Shown here: piece by piece, positions 53,798 to 64,000 of the stretch
Layout of the letters: each line of letters starts with the position of its first letter
How positions within the stretch are numbered: position 1 is the stretch's first letter
NCBI RefSeq assembly: GCF_037176765.1
Contig: NC_090027.1
Location: 6,127,930 to 6,191,929 of the forward strand
Source of the DNA: Anolis sagrei
Lineage: Eukaryota > Chordata > Lepidosauria > Squamata > Anolidae
Direction of reading: 5' to 3'
DNA length: 64,000 nt
The notes under the pieces: model-generated
Databases searched by the model: none
What the model was told of the DNA's origin: nothing
What the model saw: the letters and a program-made list of their open reading frames with translations, nothing else
Position numbers and translations under genes: made by a program

Positions 53798-56700
53798 GTA
53801 ATGTTCCAAGAAATCTGGGTTGTTGTAGGTTTTTTCCGGGCTATATGGCCATGGTCTAGAGGCATTCTCTCCTGACGTTTCACCTGCATCTATGGCAAGC
53901 ATCCTCAGAGGTAGTGAGGTCTGTTGGAACTAGGAAAAAGGGTTTATATATCTGTGGAATGACCAGGGTGGGACAAAGGACTCTTGTCTGCTGGAGCTAG
54001 GTGTGAATGTACCAGGTTTTTTTTTTTTTGGTCGTGTCAGGAGTGACTCCTGTTGTGAGAAAATTGGCCGTCTGCAAGGATGTTGCCCAGGGGACGCCTG
54101 CATGATTTTTGATGTTTTTATCACCCTTTTGGGAGGCTTCTCTCATGTCCCCGCATTAGGAGTTGGAGCTGATAGAGGGAGCTCATCCGCCTCTCCCCGG
54201 ATTCAAACCTGCGACATGTCGGTCTTCAGCCCTGCCGGCACAGGGGTTTAACCCACTGCGCCACCGGGGGCTCCATAATGTTTCAATTGACCACCTTGAT
54301 TAGCATATAATGGCCAGACAGTGCCTGGAGCAATCTTTTGTTGAGAGGTGATTAGATGTCCTTGTTTGTTTCCTCTCTGCTGTTGTGCTGTTGTAATTTT
54401 TGAGTTTTTTTAATACTGGTAGCCAGATTTTGTTCATTTTGATGGTTTCCTCCTTTCTGTTGAAATTGTTGAAATTGCCCAGACACGAATCAAGGAACAT
54501 GAAAGGCACTGCAGACTACTTCAACCAGAGAAGTCAGCCATAGCAGAGCACCTGATGAACCAGCCTGGACACAGCAGATTATTTGAGAACACAGAAGTGC
54601 TGGACCACTCTCACAACCACCATGTCAAGCTACACAGAGAAGACATTGAAATGCACAAGCATGTGGACAATTTTAACAGAAAGGAGGAAACCATGAAAAT
54701 GAACAAAATCTGGGTACCAGTACTAAAAAACTAAAATTACAACAGCACAACAACAGAGGAAACAAACAAGGACATCTAATCACCTCTCAACAAAAGTTTG
54801 CTCTAGGCACTGTCAGACCATTATGTGCTAATCACGGTGGTCAGTTGAAACATTCACACCTAGCTCCAACAGACAAGAGTTCTTTGTCCCATCCTGGTCA
54901 TTCCACAGATATATAAACCTGTTTTCCTAGTTCCAACAGACCTCACAACCTCTGAGGATGTTTGCCATAGATGCAGGCGAAGCATCAGGAGGGAATGCCT
55001 CTAGAACATGGCCATACAGCCCGAGAAAACCTACAACAACCCAGTGATTCCGGCCATGAAAGCCTTCGACAATACTTTAAAGAAATCATATGGCAGTCTG
55101 TGTCGTGTGTGTTTAAGGCAGTGTTTCCCAACCTGGGGGACCTGAAGGAGTTGTCAAAGATGATTAGAAAACATTATTTTCTGTTGGTCGTTCTGTGTGG
55201 GAAGTTTGGCCCAATTCTATCGTTGGTGAGGTTCAGAATGCTCTGATTGTAGGTGAACTATAAATCCCAGCAACTACAGCTCTCAAATGTCAAGATCTAT
55301 TTTACCCAAACTCCACCAGTGTTCACATTTGGGCATATTGATTATTAGTACCAAATTTGGTCCAGATCCATTTTTGAGTCCTCAATGCTCTCTGGATGTA
55401 GATGAACTATAACTCCAAAACTCAAGGTCAATGCCCACCAAACCCATCCAGTATTTTCTGTTGGTCATGGGAGTTCTATATGCCAAGTTTGGTTCATTTC
55501 CATCATTGGTGGAGTTCAGAATGCTTTTTGATTGTAGGTGAATTATAAATCCCAGCAACTACAACTCCTAAATGTAAAGTCTATTTTCCCCAAACTCCGC
55601 CAGTGTTCACATTTGGACATATTGAGTATCCATGAAAGTTTGGTTCAGATCCATCATTGTTTGAGTCCACAGTGCTCTCTGGATGAATTTGCACAACTAA
55701 AACTTGTGCGCCAGCTGCGCCCGTATCTTGGGAAGGCTGACTTGGTCACGGTATTCCACGCTTTGGTTACATCCTGTTTAGACTACTGCAACGCTTTCTA
55801 CGTGGGGTTGCCTCTGAAGACTACCCGGAAGCTGCAGCAAGTACAACGTGCGGCAGCCAGATTACTAACGGGTGCTGGGTATAGGGAGCACACCACTCCG
55901 CTGTTACACCAGCTCCACTAGCTGCCAATTAGTTTCTGAGCACAATTCAAAGTGCTGGTGTTAACCTATAAAGCCCTAAACGACTCCGGCCCGGTTTACC
56001 TCTCTGAATGTATTCTCCCCTACAAACCATCAAGATTACTAAGATCGTCTGGAGGGGCCCTGCTCTCGGTCCTGCCGACTTCACATGCGTGGCTGGTGGG
56101 GACGAGGGACAGGGCCTTCTCGGTAGTGGCCCGGCAACTCTGGAACTCTCTCCCGTCAGAGGTTAGAACTGCCCCAACAATCCTGACATTCAGGAAACAG
56201 GTGAAGTCGTGGTTATGGAGGCAGGCTTTCGAAGAATGAAACAATGATCTGCATGGAAGACGGTGTATATTCGATTTTAGTATGACGACTGACCACTGTA
56301 GTTTTAAATATATGTGCTTTTTAAATGTTTTATTGCAATGTGTATTTTGATATTTTACCGATTGTATGTGTTTTTATGGTTGGAAACCGGGCTGAGTCCG
56401 TCTTATGAGGTGAGAAGCTCGGTATATAAAACTTTTAAATAAATAAACAAATATTTATTTAAAACTCAAGGTCAATGCTCACCAAACCCTTCCAGTATTT
56501 TCTGTTGGTCATGGGAGTTCTTTGTGCCAAGAGTGGTTCAATTCCATCATTGGTAGAGCTCAGAATGCTCTTTGATTGTAGATGAATTATAAATCCTATC
56601 AACTACCAAATGACAAAAACACACACACACGCAAACACACCTCTAGATTTCTGTCAGCAAATGTGAAAGCAAGACAACAAAAAGAAAGGAAAAAACAGGA

Positions 56701-59700
56701 CAGACAGGTGGTCTGTCAAATTTGGGTGTATCAGGTATTTCTGCAATTACAACTCCCAAATGACAAAATCAATCCCCACCAGTATTCAACTTTGGGCGTA
56801 TCGGGTATTTATACCAAGTTTGGTCCAGTGAATGAAAATACATCCTGCATATCAGATATTTACATTACAGTTCATAACAGTAGCAAAATGACAGTTATGT
56901 CGTAGCAACAAAAATAATGTTATGGTTGGAGGTCAACACAACATAATGAACTGTATTAAAAAAAGGCTGTGGCATTAGGAAGGTTGAGAACCACGGTTTA
57001 AGGGGTAGCCATGAATGATTTTGGAGGCATGTGTGAGTAAGCCACATAATGTTGAGTTGTAAGTTTTCTGGGCTGTATGGCCATGTTCCAGAAGCATTCT
57101 CTCCTGATGTTTCATCCATATCTAGTGCAGGAATCCTCAGGTTGTGAGGCCTGATGGAAACTAGGCAAGTGAGGTTTATATATCTATGGAACAATTTCAA
57201 AGGTTGGAAAAAGAACTGTTATCTGTTGGAGGCAAGTGTGAATGTTGCAATTGATCACCTTGATTAGCATTAAATGGCCTTGCAGTTTCAAAGCCTGGTT
57301 CCTTCCTGCCTGGGGGGATCCTTTGTTGGAAGGTAAAGATAAAATTTCATACCACAAAAATTAAAAATGAAGGTTAAAATAGACCAGCTATTACACAATC
57401 CCAAGCTACTTCAGATATCTGCGTCACCCCTAGTTTACTCCAATCGCCTCCAGATACTGTTGGAAGGTGATTAGCTTGCCTTGATGGTTTCTTGTCTGGA
57501 ATTCCCCTGTTTCTGAGTGTTGTTCTTTATTTACTGTCCTGATTTTAGAGATTTTTAATCCAATATAGCCAGTGGTGAAGGAAAATGGGATTTCAAGTAT
57601 AGTATAACAATCTGGAGGGCCAAACAGTCTTCTTCTTTGGTTTGGGTTGTAAAATACCTTATTATTACATTGGCCACCTTTTATCTTAAGCTTCTGTTAC
57701 ATTAACATTCACTGCATCAACAGTGTTAACTGAAAATTTTGGGTCTAGAAATGCGTGTTCCCTTTAGATAACACTGAATGTTCAATATAGCATGCTTTTT
57801 TGTTTTAGGACAATCTAAGAATGTTTTAAACAAATTTAGACGTCGATCAACAATTGGAATTCGGGGTTCACCAGAAAATAATTCTCTAATCCGATATGTT
57901 GCTTACCGACGGCGAGCAAGGAAGCAAGATGCCTTGGCGCAGGTAGATATACCATAATGTGCTGGTGATTGTACACCAACCATTAGCAGGAATGATGCAG
58001 CACTCCATATGTTGTTGAACTGTAGCCTTAACTTGTGAGGACTGCTGGGAATTGCAGTCCAGCAATATTGGGAGTGCTGTATGATCTTTTACAGAGTATA
58101 CATACTGAAAATGTGCAGGTAAATAGTGTTACTAAGACCAGAGAAAAAGGCTTTTTGGTCAAACATGAAATTAAGTTCTAATTTAGCAGTAGTCCACAAT
58201 TTAAGTGTGGCCTTTGTGGTTAGTTAAAAACTTAGGCTCATGATTGTTCTTTCCTTTATTATTGAACATTAGAAATAAATTGTTCAGAAACTTTCTTGTG
58301 TTGTCTTTGGACAGGCTAGCCCTTTTACACATCGGAACACTTTTCTAAAAGATAAAATTGCTGCCTTCCAGTTGTCTTTTAACCCACCTGAGGAAACTGT
58401 GGAAAGACAAATCCATGTAGCTGAAACCTGTACGTAAACCTGGTGTTTTTCTGTTGAAATTTGTTGTTGAGTTCTAAAAGAGTGCAACTTAATTTTTGAA
58501 AATTTTGTTTGCATTAGTTTTGAATATGACATTGTCTAATATTTAAGGCAAGATCTCTAATTGTTTTGCCTTCATTTTGGTGGTAGGGCATAAAAAGTGA
58601 TTTTACCTGAGAGGACATCTTTTAAATCTTGGTAAATTTATTTGGGAAATTCTGCACTTGAAATGTAAATAATAAATAAACAATAGAAATATTTTATAGT
58701 GAAATCCAGGATCCAGTTGAGTGTTTGCTGTATCATATTGTTTCCATTAGAATCAGCATTCATTTGGTTTGCCATGCGCATCCTGCACTGGAGAGCTAAG
58801 AATAGAAATGTAAAATTCTCCAGAAAATTTGAAGACTTAGAGGATTTTTTTCTAGATTTTTGAGAAAATAAAGTTGCTGTGTGAATGGGAAAAAATGCAA
58901 TATTGGGTAGAAGTATGCTTTGGGAATGTGTTATAACTATTAGAATAGATTATATTACAAGGTATTCAGAATATAATTACATATTGAACTTGCTGGTTTA
59001 AGATTTGTCTTTCATTATAAGTGCAACTATAGGCAAACCTTAGTGAGCAAATTAGCTCCTTTTTTGCAAAATAATTTCATGACTTACCAAGTTCAGCTTT
59101 TACTTCTTTATTCTGTGTCAGAGCTTTCTAGACCTTCCTGTGTGCATCTGAGATCTTTTTGACAGCATGAAACACTATAGTTGTAGTGTTCATAAGAAAA
59201 ACCTGGATTCTGCTAGTCTTAAATACTGAACTCTTTTATTTGTCAACATAATTGATGTTATAGTAAGGCATGTATTTCTGCGTTTATTGCATATAGCTAA
59301 AGAAATCAATGTAGGACCACATGAAGAATCAGAACAGGAGCAGAACTTGCCATCAGTGTTTGGAACACTTGCTTTTGAGGAAAATACAGCTATGAAATCT
59401 TTAAATGGAGGGAAATCTTCCCTTGATATACAGGAACACAATATTGTATCTCCATCATCAAAGCCTTTCCACACTGACACAGGTGAAACTGCAGAGGTAT
59501 GATGTACATTGAGACTTGTAGAATTAAATTGCCTTACATGCTGTGCCATAATGCAAAACAAATGCCACGGGCTAGGGATATTGTGCTTGTAGTATTAACT
59601 GAAGCATAACCAATATCATATAAATGTATCAGAATTATTCTTTATGAAGGTTATAAATCTGTTTTAACAATTCTCTGGTTTTCAACGTATGCTTATGAGA

Positions 59701-62700
59701 TTAGTTCTGGCTAAGCTCCTACATTGATCTTTCAGAGCATAAAGCTCTGCCAGGCATAACTGAGTCCTCCTTGCTTTCTGAGCTATTGCATTACCTCTCC
59801 TGGCCCTGGAGCACTCTCAGTTCCACGGCCATTTGGTGACAAGGGGATAATAAAAAAGGCCAAGGATGTGGGAGGATACACAGTAGCCGATGGTCAGGGA
59901 CTGTCTATCCACCTTTGTTATCCTCTTGTCATCAAATAGGTATGGAAAGAGGTGAAGTTCAGAGTGTCATAAACACATGCTTGTATTAGATTGGTGTATA
60001 CAATTTGTCACAGTCAGGATCTTTACCCCCACCTTTTAAACTATTTTCTAAATAGTTGTTAATGGGATTATTTCTCTGTCGGTGGAAGGGAGCTGTTGTA
60101 TACAACTGATGCTACTGTTTTGCCATCCCCCCCCCCCCCCAAGAGAAAAGTGCTTTTGTGAAACAGCTGTGGGTATTATTTTCATATTTCTTTCACCTGC
60201 CCAAAACAAACAGAAGATGATGGAGATTTGGTTTTCATAGCGGTTCAGAAACAATACACTTCAGAGAGCCTTCTAGGCTTTGGTGCTGTATCATTGCAGG
60301 CTTCCATTTCTCTTATGGGAACTTACAAAAAAAGTGAAATCACTTATCTCTTGCATTTGTTTTTCGACTTAGACAACAGCACTCAGTTCAAATTGGCTGC
60401 CTCATTATCAGAAGATACTCAAGGAATGTCTTGGTTATTCTCCAGAGGAATGGCAAATGCATCTGAGCTTCCTATTTTCTTCAGTCAGGAGCTCTGCAAG
60501 GTGCTATAGCAGATTCTTTCTATGGTCTGATTGCCAAACCTCTTTAATCTCTGTCCTTTCCCAACCTGAACTTTTCTACTTTATGTGTTTCGCATGACTA
60601 TAGTGCAAGGATTTGAACTGGTCAGTTTTCTGTCATGTAAACTAAACTGATGTGTCTTCTGAAAAATGATTTGAATATGCTTCATATATAATAATGGGTT
60701 TCTTTAGGCACTCCCTGGCTTGCTAGCAAGTAGTGCAAAATCTGGATACACGAGTTTGAAAACTACTCCTTGTAAGGGTGTATTGAGGACTCCATGTGGT
60801 AAGAAATAATTTCCTATGTATTGTCTTTATGTAAGCTGTATTTTAAGTATGATTTTTGAAAATAAAACAAGTCAAGAAATGCAGTGATTGTTTTTTTATG
60901 ACCAGCCGATTTCATACTGTACTTGAAGACTTGAATATAAGGCTTAATAAAATGTATAGTTTTAGATAATCTTCAATTCTAAGATGTACCTTTTCCCCAT
61001 ATAAACATTTGTACAAATGGGTGTTTCTTAGAATTGCAGGTGTATCATGTGTTTTTTATCGTGCTGGTACTGAAATTAGGATGCATCTTACAATCGATGG
61101 CATCTCATGATTGAAGAAATATGGTAGTAAAACATTTAAGATAAAGTATATAAATCCTATTCAAGGGCAACCCTCTGTGTCTTCATGCCTTCTTAAGAAA
61201 TGATAGCTATCAATAGGAAAGTTCTGTAAAGAAAACTCTGGGTAATCATTGAAAGCATGTAATAAGAATAAAGCGTATCCCATAGCTATTTCCTGGATCT
61301 TTCTCCAGGCCATAGCTATGAAGTGCTTTGTTCTACTTAAACAGTCCAGTGTCCCTTTCAAACATAAACTGTGATTATTTGTAACTATAACAAACATAGC
61401 TGCCAGCTTTAGTCATTCAGTCAGCATGACAAACAAAATTAAGGAAAATGGAAGGTTCTGAAGACCTTATAAAACTATTAAGGGAAGGTGGAGATGATGA
61501 GGAAGCCTATGATTTTGAAGCTTATTTACCTCATGTGAAACACTGGTTTAGTACATTAAATAGATTATTTGCAGGTTATAAATTGTAAACTATATAAAAA
61601 GTGGTAATTCAGCAATGACAGAGAACAAAATGCTTGCAGTAGTGAAGCAACACTTCTATCTTTAAAAAATCACAAAAGAAGTTCCTTTCTTTGTCCCCCA
61701 TTTTGTTAACTTGCCATCTCCTTGTATCTCTGATATATGTACACATTGAAAAATTAGAATTGCCTTTTTGTTTTTGCTTTTTATTTTGAAGATAAGCAGT
61801 TCTCACATGCCAGTGAAGAAGTAAACTGGAGTGCTACAATTCAGAAGAGCTGTAAGAAAGTTAGATTTGCAGAACAACAAAGTTTGCAACTATTTGATGA
61901 AACCAAGCCTCCTGTCACACCTGTTCAAAGAGATTGTTTGTCTTCCTCTTCTGCTCGTCCTGTTTTGAAGAAAAGACAAGTAGAAACTGGAGATAAGAAA
62001 GTTGGCATTGAACACCATCTTGTAAGTTTGGGATTAATAGGAAAACATTTTTAAAAGTGGGGAAAGTTCATTTGAGAAGTTTCTGTGGTGGCACTGAGAT
62101 TGTTGGAATATGGACAAAATCTCCTGTTTATATTAAGAGGGTAGATTCTGCATCAGATGTGTTCTGTAGTTTTCTTGTTACTGAGGAGCAGACTTGATTA
62201 GCAGAGACTAAATACTGTTATCCCAGTATACACAGAAAGGTCATTCTGTGATTTTTCGTAATGATGTTGCATATCATTTCTGATAGCCACTAATGGATAC
62301 ATTTGATGCCATTTGATGTGCATATTAAGCTTTACTGTACAAGTAATTGTTTTCCCGATGAAAGATTCAATATTCCGTAAGAAACGTAGTGAAAATTGTC
62401 AATCAAAAAACTCAGTGCATTCTTGTATTCCAGCCTGAAGTAAGCAAGTTGTTATAATCAAACCATGTAATCCATTAAGAACTAATTAAGACATTTGTTT
62501 TCATAGGAGCCCATTGATGATACAAAGGAGGAATTTTCAGCAGACTCTGGCAATACAACTAATGGTGAGGAATTATGGGAGTCATGATCCAAGAGAATCT
62601 GAAGGGCCAAGCCTTCTGTCATCATGGTTAAAGAGGTTGCCAAAGCCTTATTAATTGAGAAAATGGGGTGATAATTATTGAGAGGGGTGGGAAGAACATA

Positions 62701-64000
62701 ATTTTCCTTGGAGTACCTAGTGAATCTTTTAGTTAATTTTATTTTGGTTATGGACTTGCCTTCCCATTACCAGTATGTTGGTCTTTGGGGTATCATAACT
62801 CATTTTCCTTTGGCTCTTTAATATTTTATATATTTGGGACTGCTGTCAGTTTTGCTTTTTATTGTCATTTGATTTAACTTTTTTTACATACATTGTTTTT
62901 TGTTTACCACTCATAAAATCTTATGGAATGCAGAAAGAACTACCAGATCAGTAGAAGAAGTAATTATAAAAAATGAAGATCTCGTCTCTGTTGATATTCC
63001 ATTACATCTAAAAAGAGTTCTGCTCAGTTCATCAGTTTCAAGAGAAAGTTCTCCAAACATGATTCCTGACAAGAAATCATTTTCCCAATCAGACCTTGAT
63101 CGCAATGATGTAAGTCAGATTCACATTTTGTGGGTTTCATATACTTGGGATTAATGTTCTGTTCAGATCCTGAACAAAATTCAGAAACTCCCCTTCCCAA
63201 TATAGAAATTTTAGTTTACCAAAGGAACTCATTCATATTCTGGTCTTTATAAGTATGTATAGCTTAGTTGAAACTTGTACTCCTTAATATATCTTGATAT
63301 CTCAAATTTGATGACTACATAACCTATTTCATAATGTCTTGTACAGTATATCAGTTTGCAATTCAATATCTATAGTCATGGTCGCATTCTGAACCTAATT
63401 TTTGTTAAATCTTTGGTTTCACTGTACTGTTGCAATAGTTTGTTCTTGAAACAACATGCTTGCATTGTTACTTTCTTGCTACAGGAACAAGAATCATCAA
63501 AAGGTGCTGAATGTGCTGCAAACTATAATCTGGAAGGTAAAGCTAGGTTTCTGTGTTTTTACAGTTTGCATTCCTTTTTGCATCAAGGTGCAAATACTTA
63601 GGTAATATATGCAATTTATTCAATCTTGTTCCCCTTTTAGAAACAAGCAAAAATTCTCTTCATGTCCAAGCTCCTGCACGTAGAATAACAAGATTGTCTA
63701 TAATAAATCAGGTAAAAGTATGAATTTTTTGAGCACTGAATTTCAGTAAATGGATAAGTGCATTTCCAAATTGGATCTTCACAATCAATTAACATTATAT
63801 AGTTTACTGGAGACAACACTCAACTATTTATCGTGTGATAGTGTTATAACTATTGATAAATGGAAAAGAATTGCAAAGAAAGCATTTTAAACCTGTGTGA
63901 TGCAGTGTTCTTAGTCTATATTTTATGTGAGATAAATTTAGACTTCTGGCAAATAGTGTCTGTTTTTATACACTGACTTCATAATATGAATAATTCTTAA
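53596..64000 (+). CDS. CDCA2: CDCA2 / Repo-Man, PP1-targeting mitotic chromatin protein (5' 11 exons; runs off window)
   Basis: Coding exons: 53596-53797, 57809-57942, 58315-58429, 59297-59482 (or to 59496), 60214-60500 (optional), 60708-60798, 61792-62021, 62507-62564, 62934-63109, 63485-63536, 63641-63711. Phases agree throughout. The N-terminus has TPLDFSTLKAADFGITPESF (human TPENFKSPLNFSTV..LGITPESF). Exon 2 has FRRRSTIGIRGSPENNSLIR (human CRRRSAVGARGSPETNHLIR). Exon 7 has the PP1 docking stretch KKVRFAEQQ..LFDETKPP..TP (human KRVTFGEDL..VFDESLPANTP). Exon 11 ends ARRITRLSIINQ (human VGRITRTSNRRNQ). Known role: it recruits PP1 gamma to chromatin at anaphase for histone H3 dephosphorylation. 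The protein is fast-evolving, so the human match is clear only in motifs. The 3' part is beyond the window. Confidence 0.93.
53817..55075 (+). mobile_element. Penelope-like retroelement with inverted terminal repeats, SINE in left arm
   Basis: The left arm (53817-54475) is the reverse complement of the right arm (about 54670-55045). In between, 54480-54734 is an open frame ending in TAA: QTRIKEHERHCRLLQPEKSA, IAEHLMNQPGHSRLFENTEV, DNFNRKEETMKMNKIW. This is the segment that follows the GIY-YIG nuclease in Penelope-like elements. The nuclease and polymerase parts are missing (5' truncation). It lies in CDCA2 intron 1, sense orientation. Confidence 0.85.
54018..54275 (-). mobile_element. Complete tRNA-derived SINE
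   Basis: Minus strand: GGAGCCCCCGGTGGCGCAGT head at the right, body, tail TCACTCCTGACACGACC and a poly-A at the left. Bordered by AATGT on both sides, interrupting the Penelope left arm. Confidence 0.94.
55119..56995 (-). mobile_element. hAT element with perfect 8-bp TSD, split by an L2
   Basis: CAGTGTTTCCCAACCTGGGG at the left and AGGTTGAGAACCACG at the right are inverted ends. Flanked by GTTTAAGG (55111-55118, 56996-57003). The interior carries GATTGTAGGTGAACTATAAA and TTTCTGTTGGTCATGGGAG, the sequence also found inside the composite Helitrons. No transposase seen. Confidence 0.88.
55690..56455 (+). mobile_element. L2-type LINE 3' end
   Basis: Encodes VFHALVTSCLDYCNAFYVGL, KLQQVQRAAARLLTGAGYRE, then, after an in-frame stop near 55921, [20 protein letters not shown] and [20 protein letters not shown]. 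It starts earlier than the other copies (LRQLRPYLGKADLVT). Inserted in the hAT. Confidence 0.93.
57040..57330 (+). mobile_element. Penelope-type terminal repeat, diverged subfamily
   Basis: TTTTCTGGGCTGTATGGCCA, AAGCATTCTCTCCTGATGTT, TTGATCACCTTGATTAGCAT follow the order of the arm at 53817. The inverse relative is at 30990-31255. Confidence 0.72.
57335..57800. other. CDCA2 intron 1, nothing recognised
   Basis: Possible continuation of the Penelope-type repeat near 57465-57560 (GTTGGAAGGTGATTAGCTTG); otherwise unique. Confidence 0.4.
57809..57942 (+). CDS. CDCA2: CDCA2 exon 2
   Basis: 134 nt, acceptor TTTTAG, donor GTAGAT. It encodes QSKNVLNKFRRRSTIGIRGS and PENNSLIRYVAYRRRARKQD. The basic RRRST..GSPENN block is conserved with human CDCA2. 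Confidence 0.94.
58315..58429 (+). CDS. CDCA2: CDCA2 exon 3
   Basis: 115 nt, acceptor GGACAG, donor GTACGT. It encodes ASPFTHRNTFLKDKIAAFQL and SFNPPEETVERQ, like human RNVNTLRERISAFQSAFHSIKE. A second GT six bases further is out of phase with the next exon. Confidence 0.93.
59297..59496 (+). CDS. CDCA2: CDCA2 exon 4 (two possible donors)
   Basis: Acceptor CATATAG. It encodes KEINVGPHEESEQEQNLPSV and onwards to the SKPFHTDT stretch. Two donors are possible. The one after 59482 (ACAG|GTGAAA) leaves one base and fits the exon at 60214. The one after 59496 (GAG|GTATGA) is phase 0 and fits the exon at 60708 directly. Confidence 0.82.
60214..60500 (+). CDS. CDCA2: CDCA2 exon 5 (probable, possibly alternatively used)
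   Basis: An open frame of 95 codons between acceptor AAACAAACAG and a weak donor CAAG|GTGCTA. It reads from DDGDLVFIAVQKQ to FFSQELCK. It is in phase with donor 59482 and with the next exon. I see no clear match to human CDCA2. Including it puts the PP1 motif at residues 361-364, nearer the human position (about 392) than skipping it (270-273). Confidence 0.5.
60708..60798 (+). CDS. CDCA2: CDCA2 exon 6
   Basis: 91 nt, acceptor TTTAG, donor GTAAGA. It encodes ALPGLLASSAKSGYTSL and KTTPCKGVLRTPC, resembling the human TPKTFVLRSVLKKP region. Confidence 0.85.
61792..62021 (+). CDS. CDCA2: CDCA2 exon 7 (PP1 docking region)
   Basis: 230 nt, acceptor TTTGAAG, donor GTAAGT. KVRF at 61857-61868 is the RVxF PP1-docking motif. 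It is followed by AEQQSLQLFDETKPPVTPV, which aligns with the segment after RVTF in human Repo-Man that is shared with Ki-67 and gives PP1 gamma preference. Confidence 0.93.
61869..61929 (+). other. CDCA2: PP1-gamma-preference (KiR-SLiM-like) segment of CDCA2
   Basis: Codons after KVRF read AEQQSLQLFDETKPPVTPVQ. The spacing from the RVxF motif to FDE..P..TP is the same as in human Repo-Man, where this segment completes the PP1 gamma interface shared with Ki-67. Confidence 0.7.
62507..62564 (+). CDS. CDCA2: CDCA2 exon 8
   Basis: 58 nt, acceptor TCATAG, donor GTGAGG, encoding EPIDDTKEEFSADSGNTTN. Small, but in phase on both sides. Confidence 0.8.
62934..63109 (+). CDS. CDCA2: CDCA2 exon 9
   Basis: 176 nt, acceptor AATGCAG, donor GTAAGT. 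It includes LHLKRVLLSSSVSRESSPNM and ends SQSDLDRND. Ser-rich, with an SP site. Confidence 0.85.
63485..63536 (+). CDS. CDCA2: CDCA2 exon 10
   Basis: 52 nt, acceptor GCTACAG, donor GTAAAG, encoding EQESSKGAECAANYNLE. In phase with both neighbours. Confidence 0.78.
63641..63711 (+). CDS. CDCA2: CDCA2 exon 11 (last in window)
   Basis: 71 nt, acceptor CTTTTAG, donor GTAAAA, encoding TSKNSLHVQAPARRITRLSI then INQ. The RRITRLS block matches human GRITRTSNRR. The gene continues beyond 64000. Confidence 0.88.

Noticed and set aside
58424-58436. Second GT in CDCA2 exon 3 (after GTAC) as the donor
   Set aside because: It would shift the frame relative to the exon at 59297; the first GT keeps phase.

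Overview
The window is vertebrate nuclear DNA, most likely from a squamate reptile (an iguanian lizard such as an anole would fit). Three points support this: the gonadotropin-releasing hormone core is the sauropsid form with Gln at position 8; the repeats include BovB, CR1 and L2-type LINEs, tRNA-headed SINEs, Helitrons, hATs and a Penelope-like element; and the gene order GNRH1(-) KCTD9(-) CDCA2(+) is that of human 8p21.

Three host genes are present. GNRH1 lies on the minus strand at 2753-8802, with three coding exons giving a 108-residue preprohormone and a polyadenylation signal at 2624-2629. KCTD9 lies on the minus strand at 24756-52950; all 12 coding exons are found with matching splice phases, giving 389 residues, the same length as human KCTD9. 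CDCA2 (Repo-Man) lies on the plus strand from 53596 and runs off the window; 11 coding exons are visible, including the PP1-docking region. KCTD9 and CDCA2 are head to head, with 645 bp between their start codons, so they probably share a two-way promoter.

Layout. 1-770 is a minisatellite. 2.6-8.8 kb is GNRH1, whose 4.8-kb last intron is filled with a LINE fragment, two end-to-end Helitrons and a hAT-type element made largely of minisatellite. 8.9-24.7 kb is intergenic and almost wholly repeats: a mariner fossil, several LINEs, solo LTRs, nested insertions and a 1.55-kb satellite built from a SINE fragment. 24.7-53 kb is KCTD9, whose introns carry nested Helitrons, solo LTRs, L2, CR1 and BovB LINEs, hAT elements and a near-perfect palindrome. 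53.0-53.6 kb is the promoter. 53.6-64 kb is CDCA2, with a Penelope-like element and a 1.9-kb hAT (itself holding an L2) in intron 1 and mostly repeat-free introns beyond 57.3 kb.

The three genes have unrelated jobs: a neuropeptide, a BTB/pentapeptide-repeat cullin-3 adaptor-like protein, and a mitotic PP1-targeting subunit. What links them is conserved synteny. The most notable observations outside the genes are target-site-resolved nests of mobile elements, a SINE-derived satellite, a palindrome with a SINE in one arm only, and a perfect five-unit heat-shock element upstream of a TATA box and a small reading frame inside a KCTD9 intron. All calls are by eye; no database search was run.
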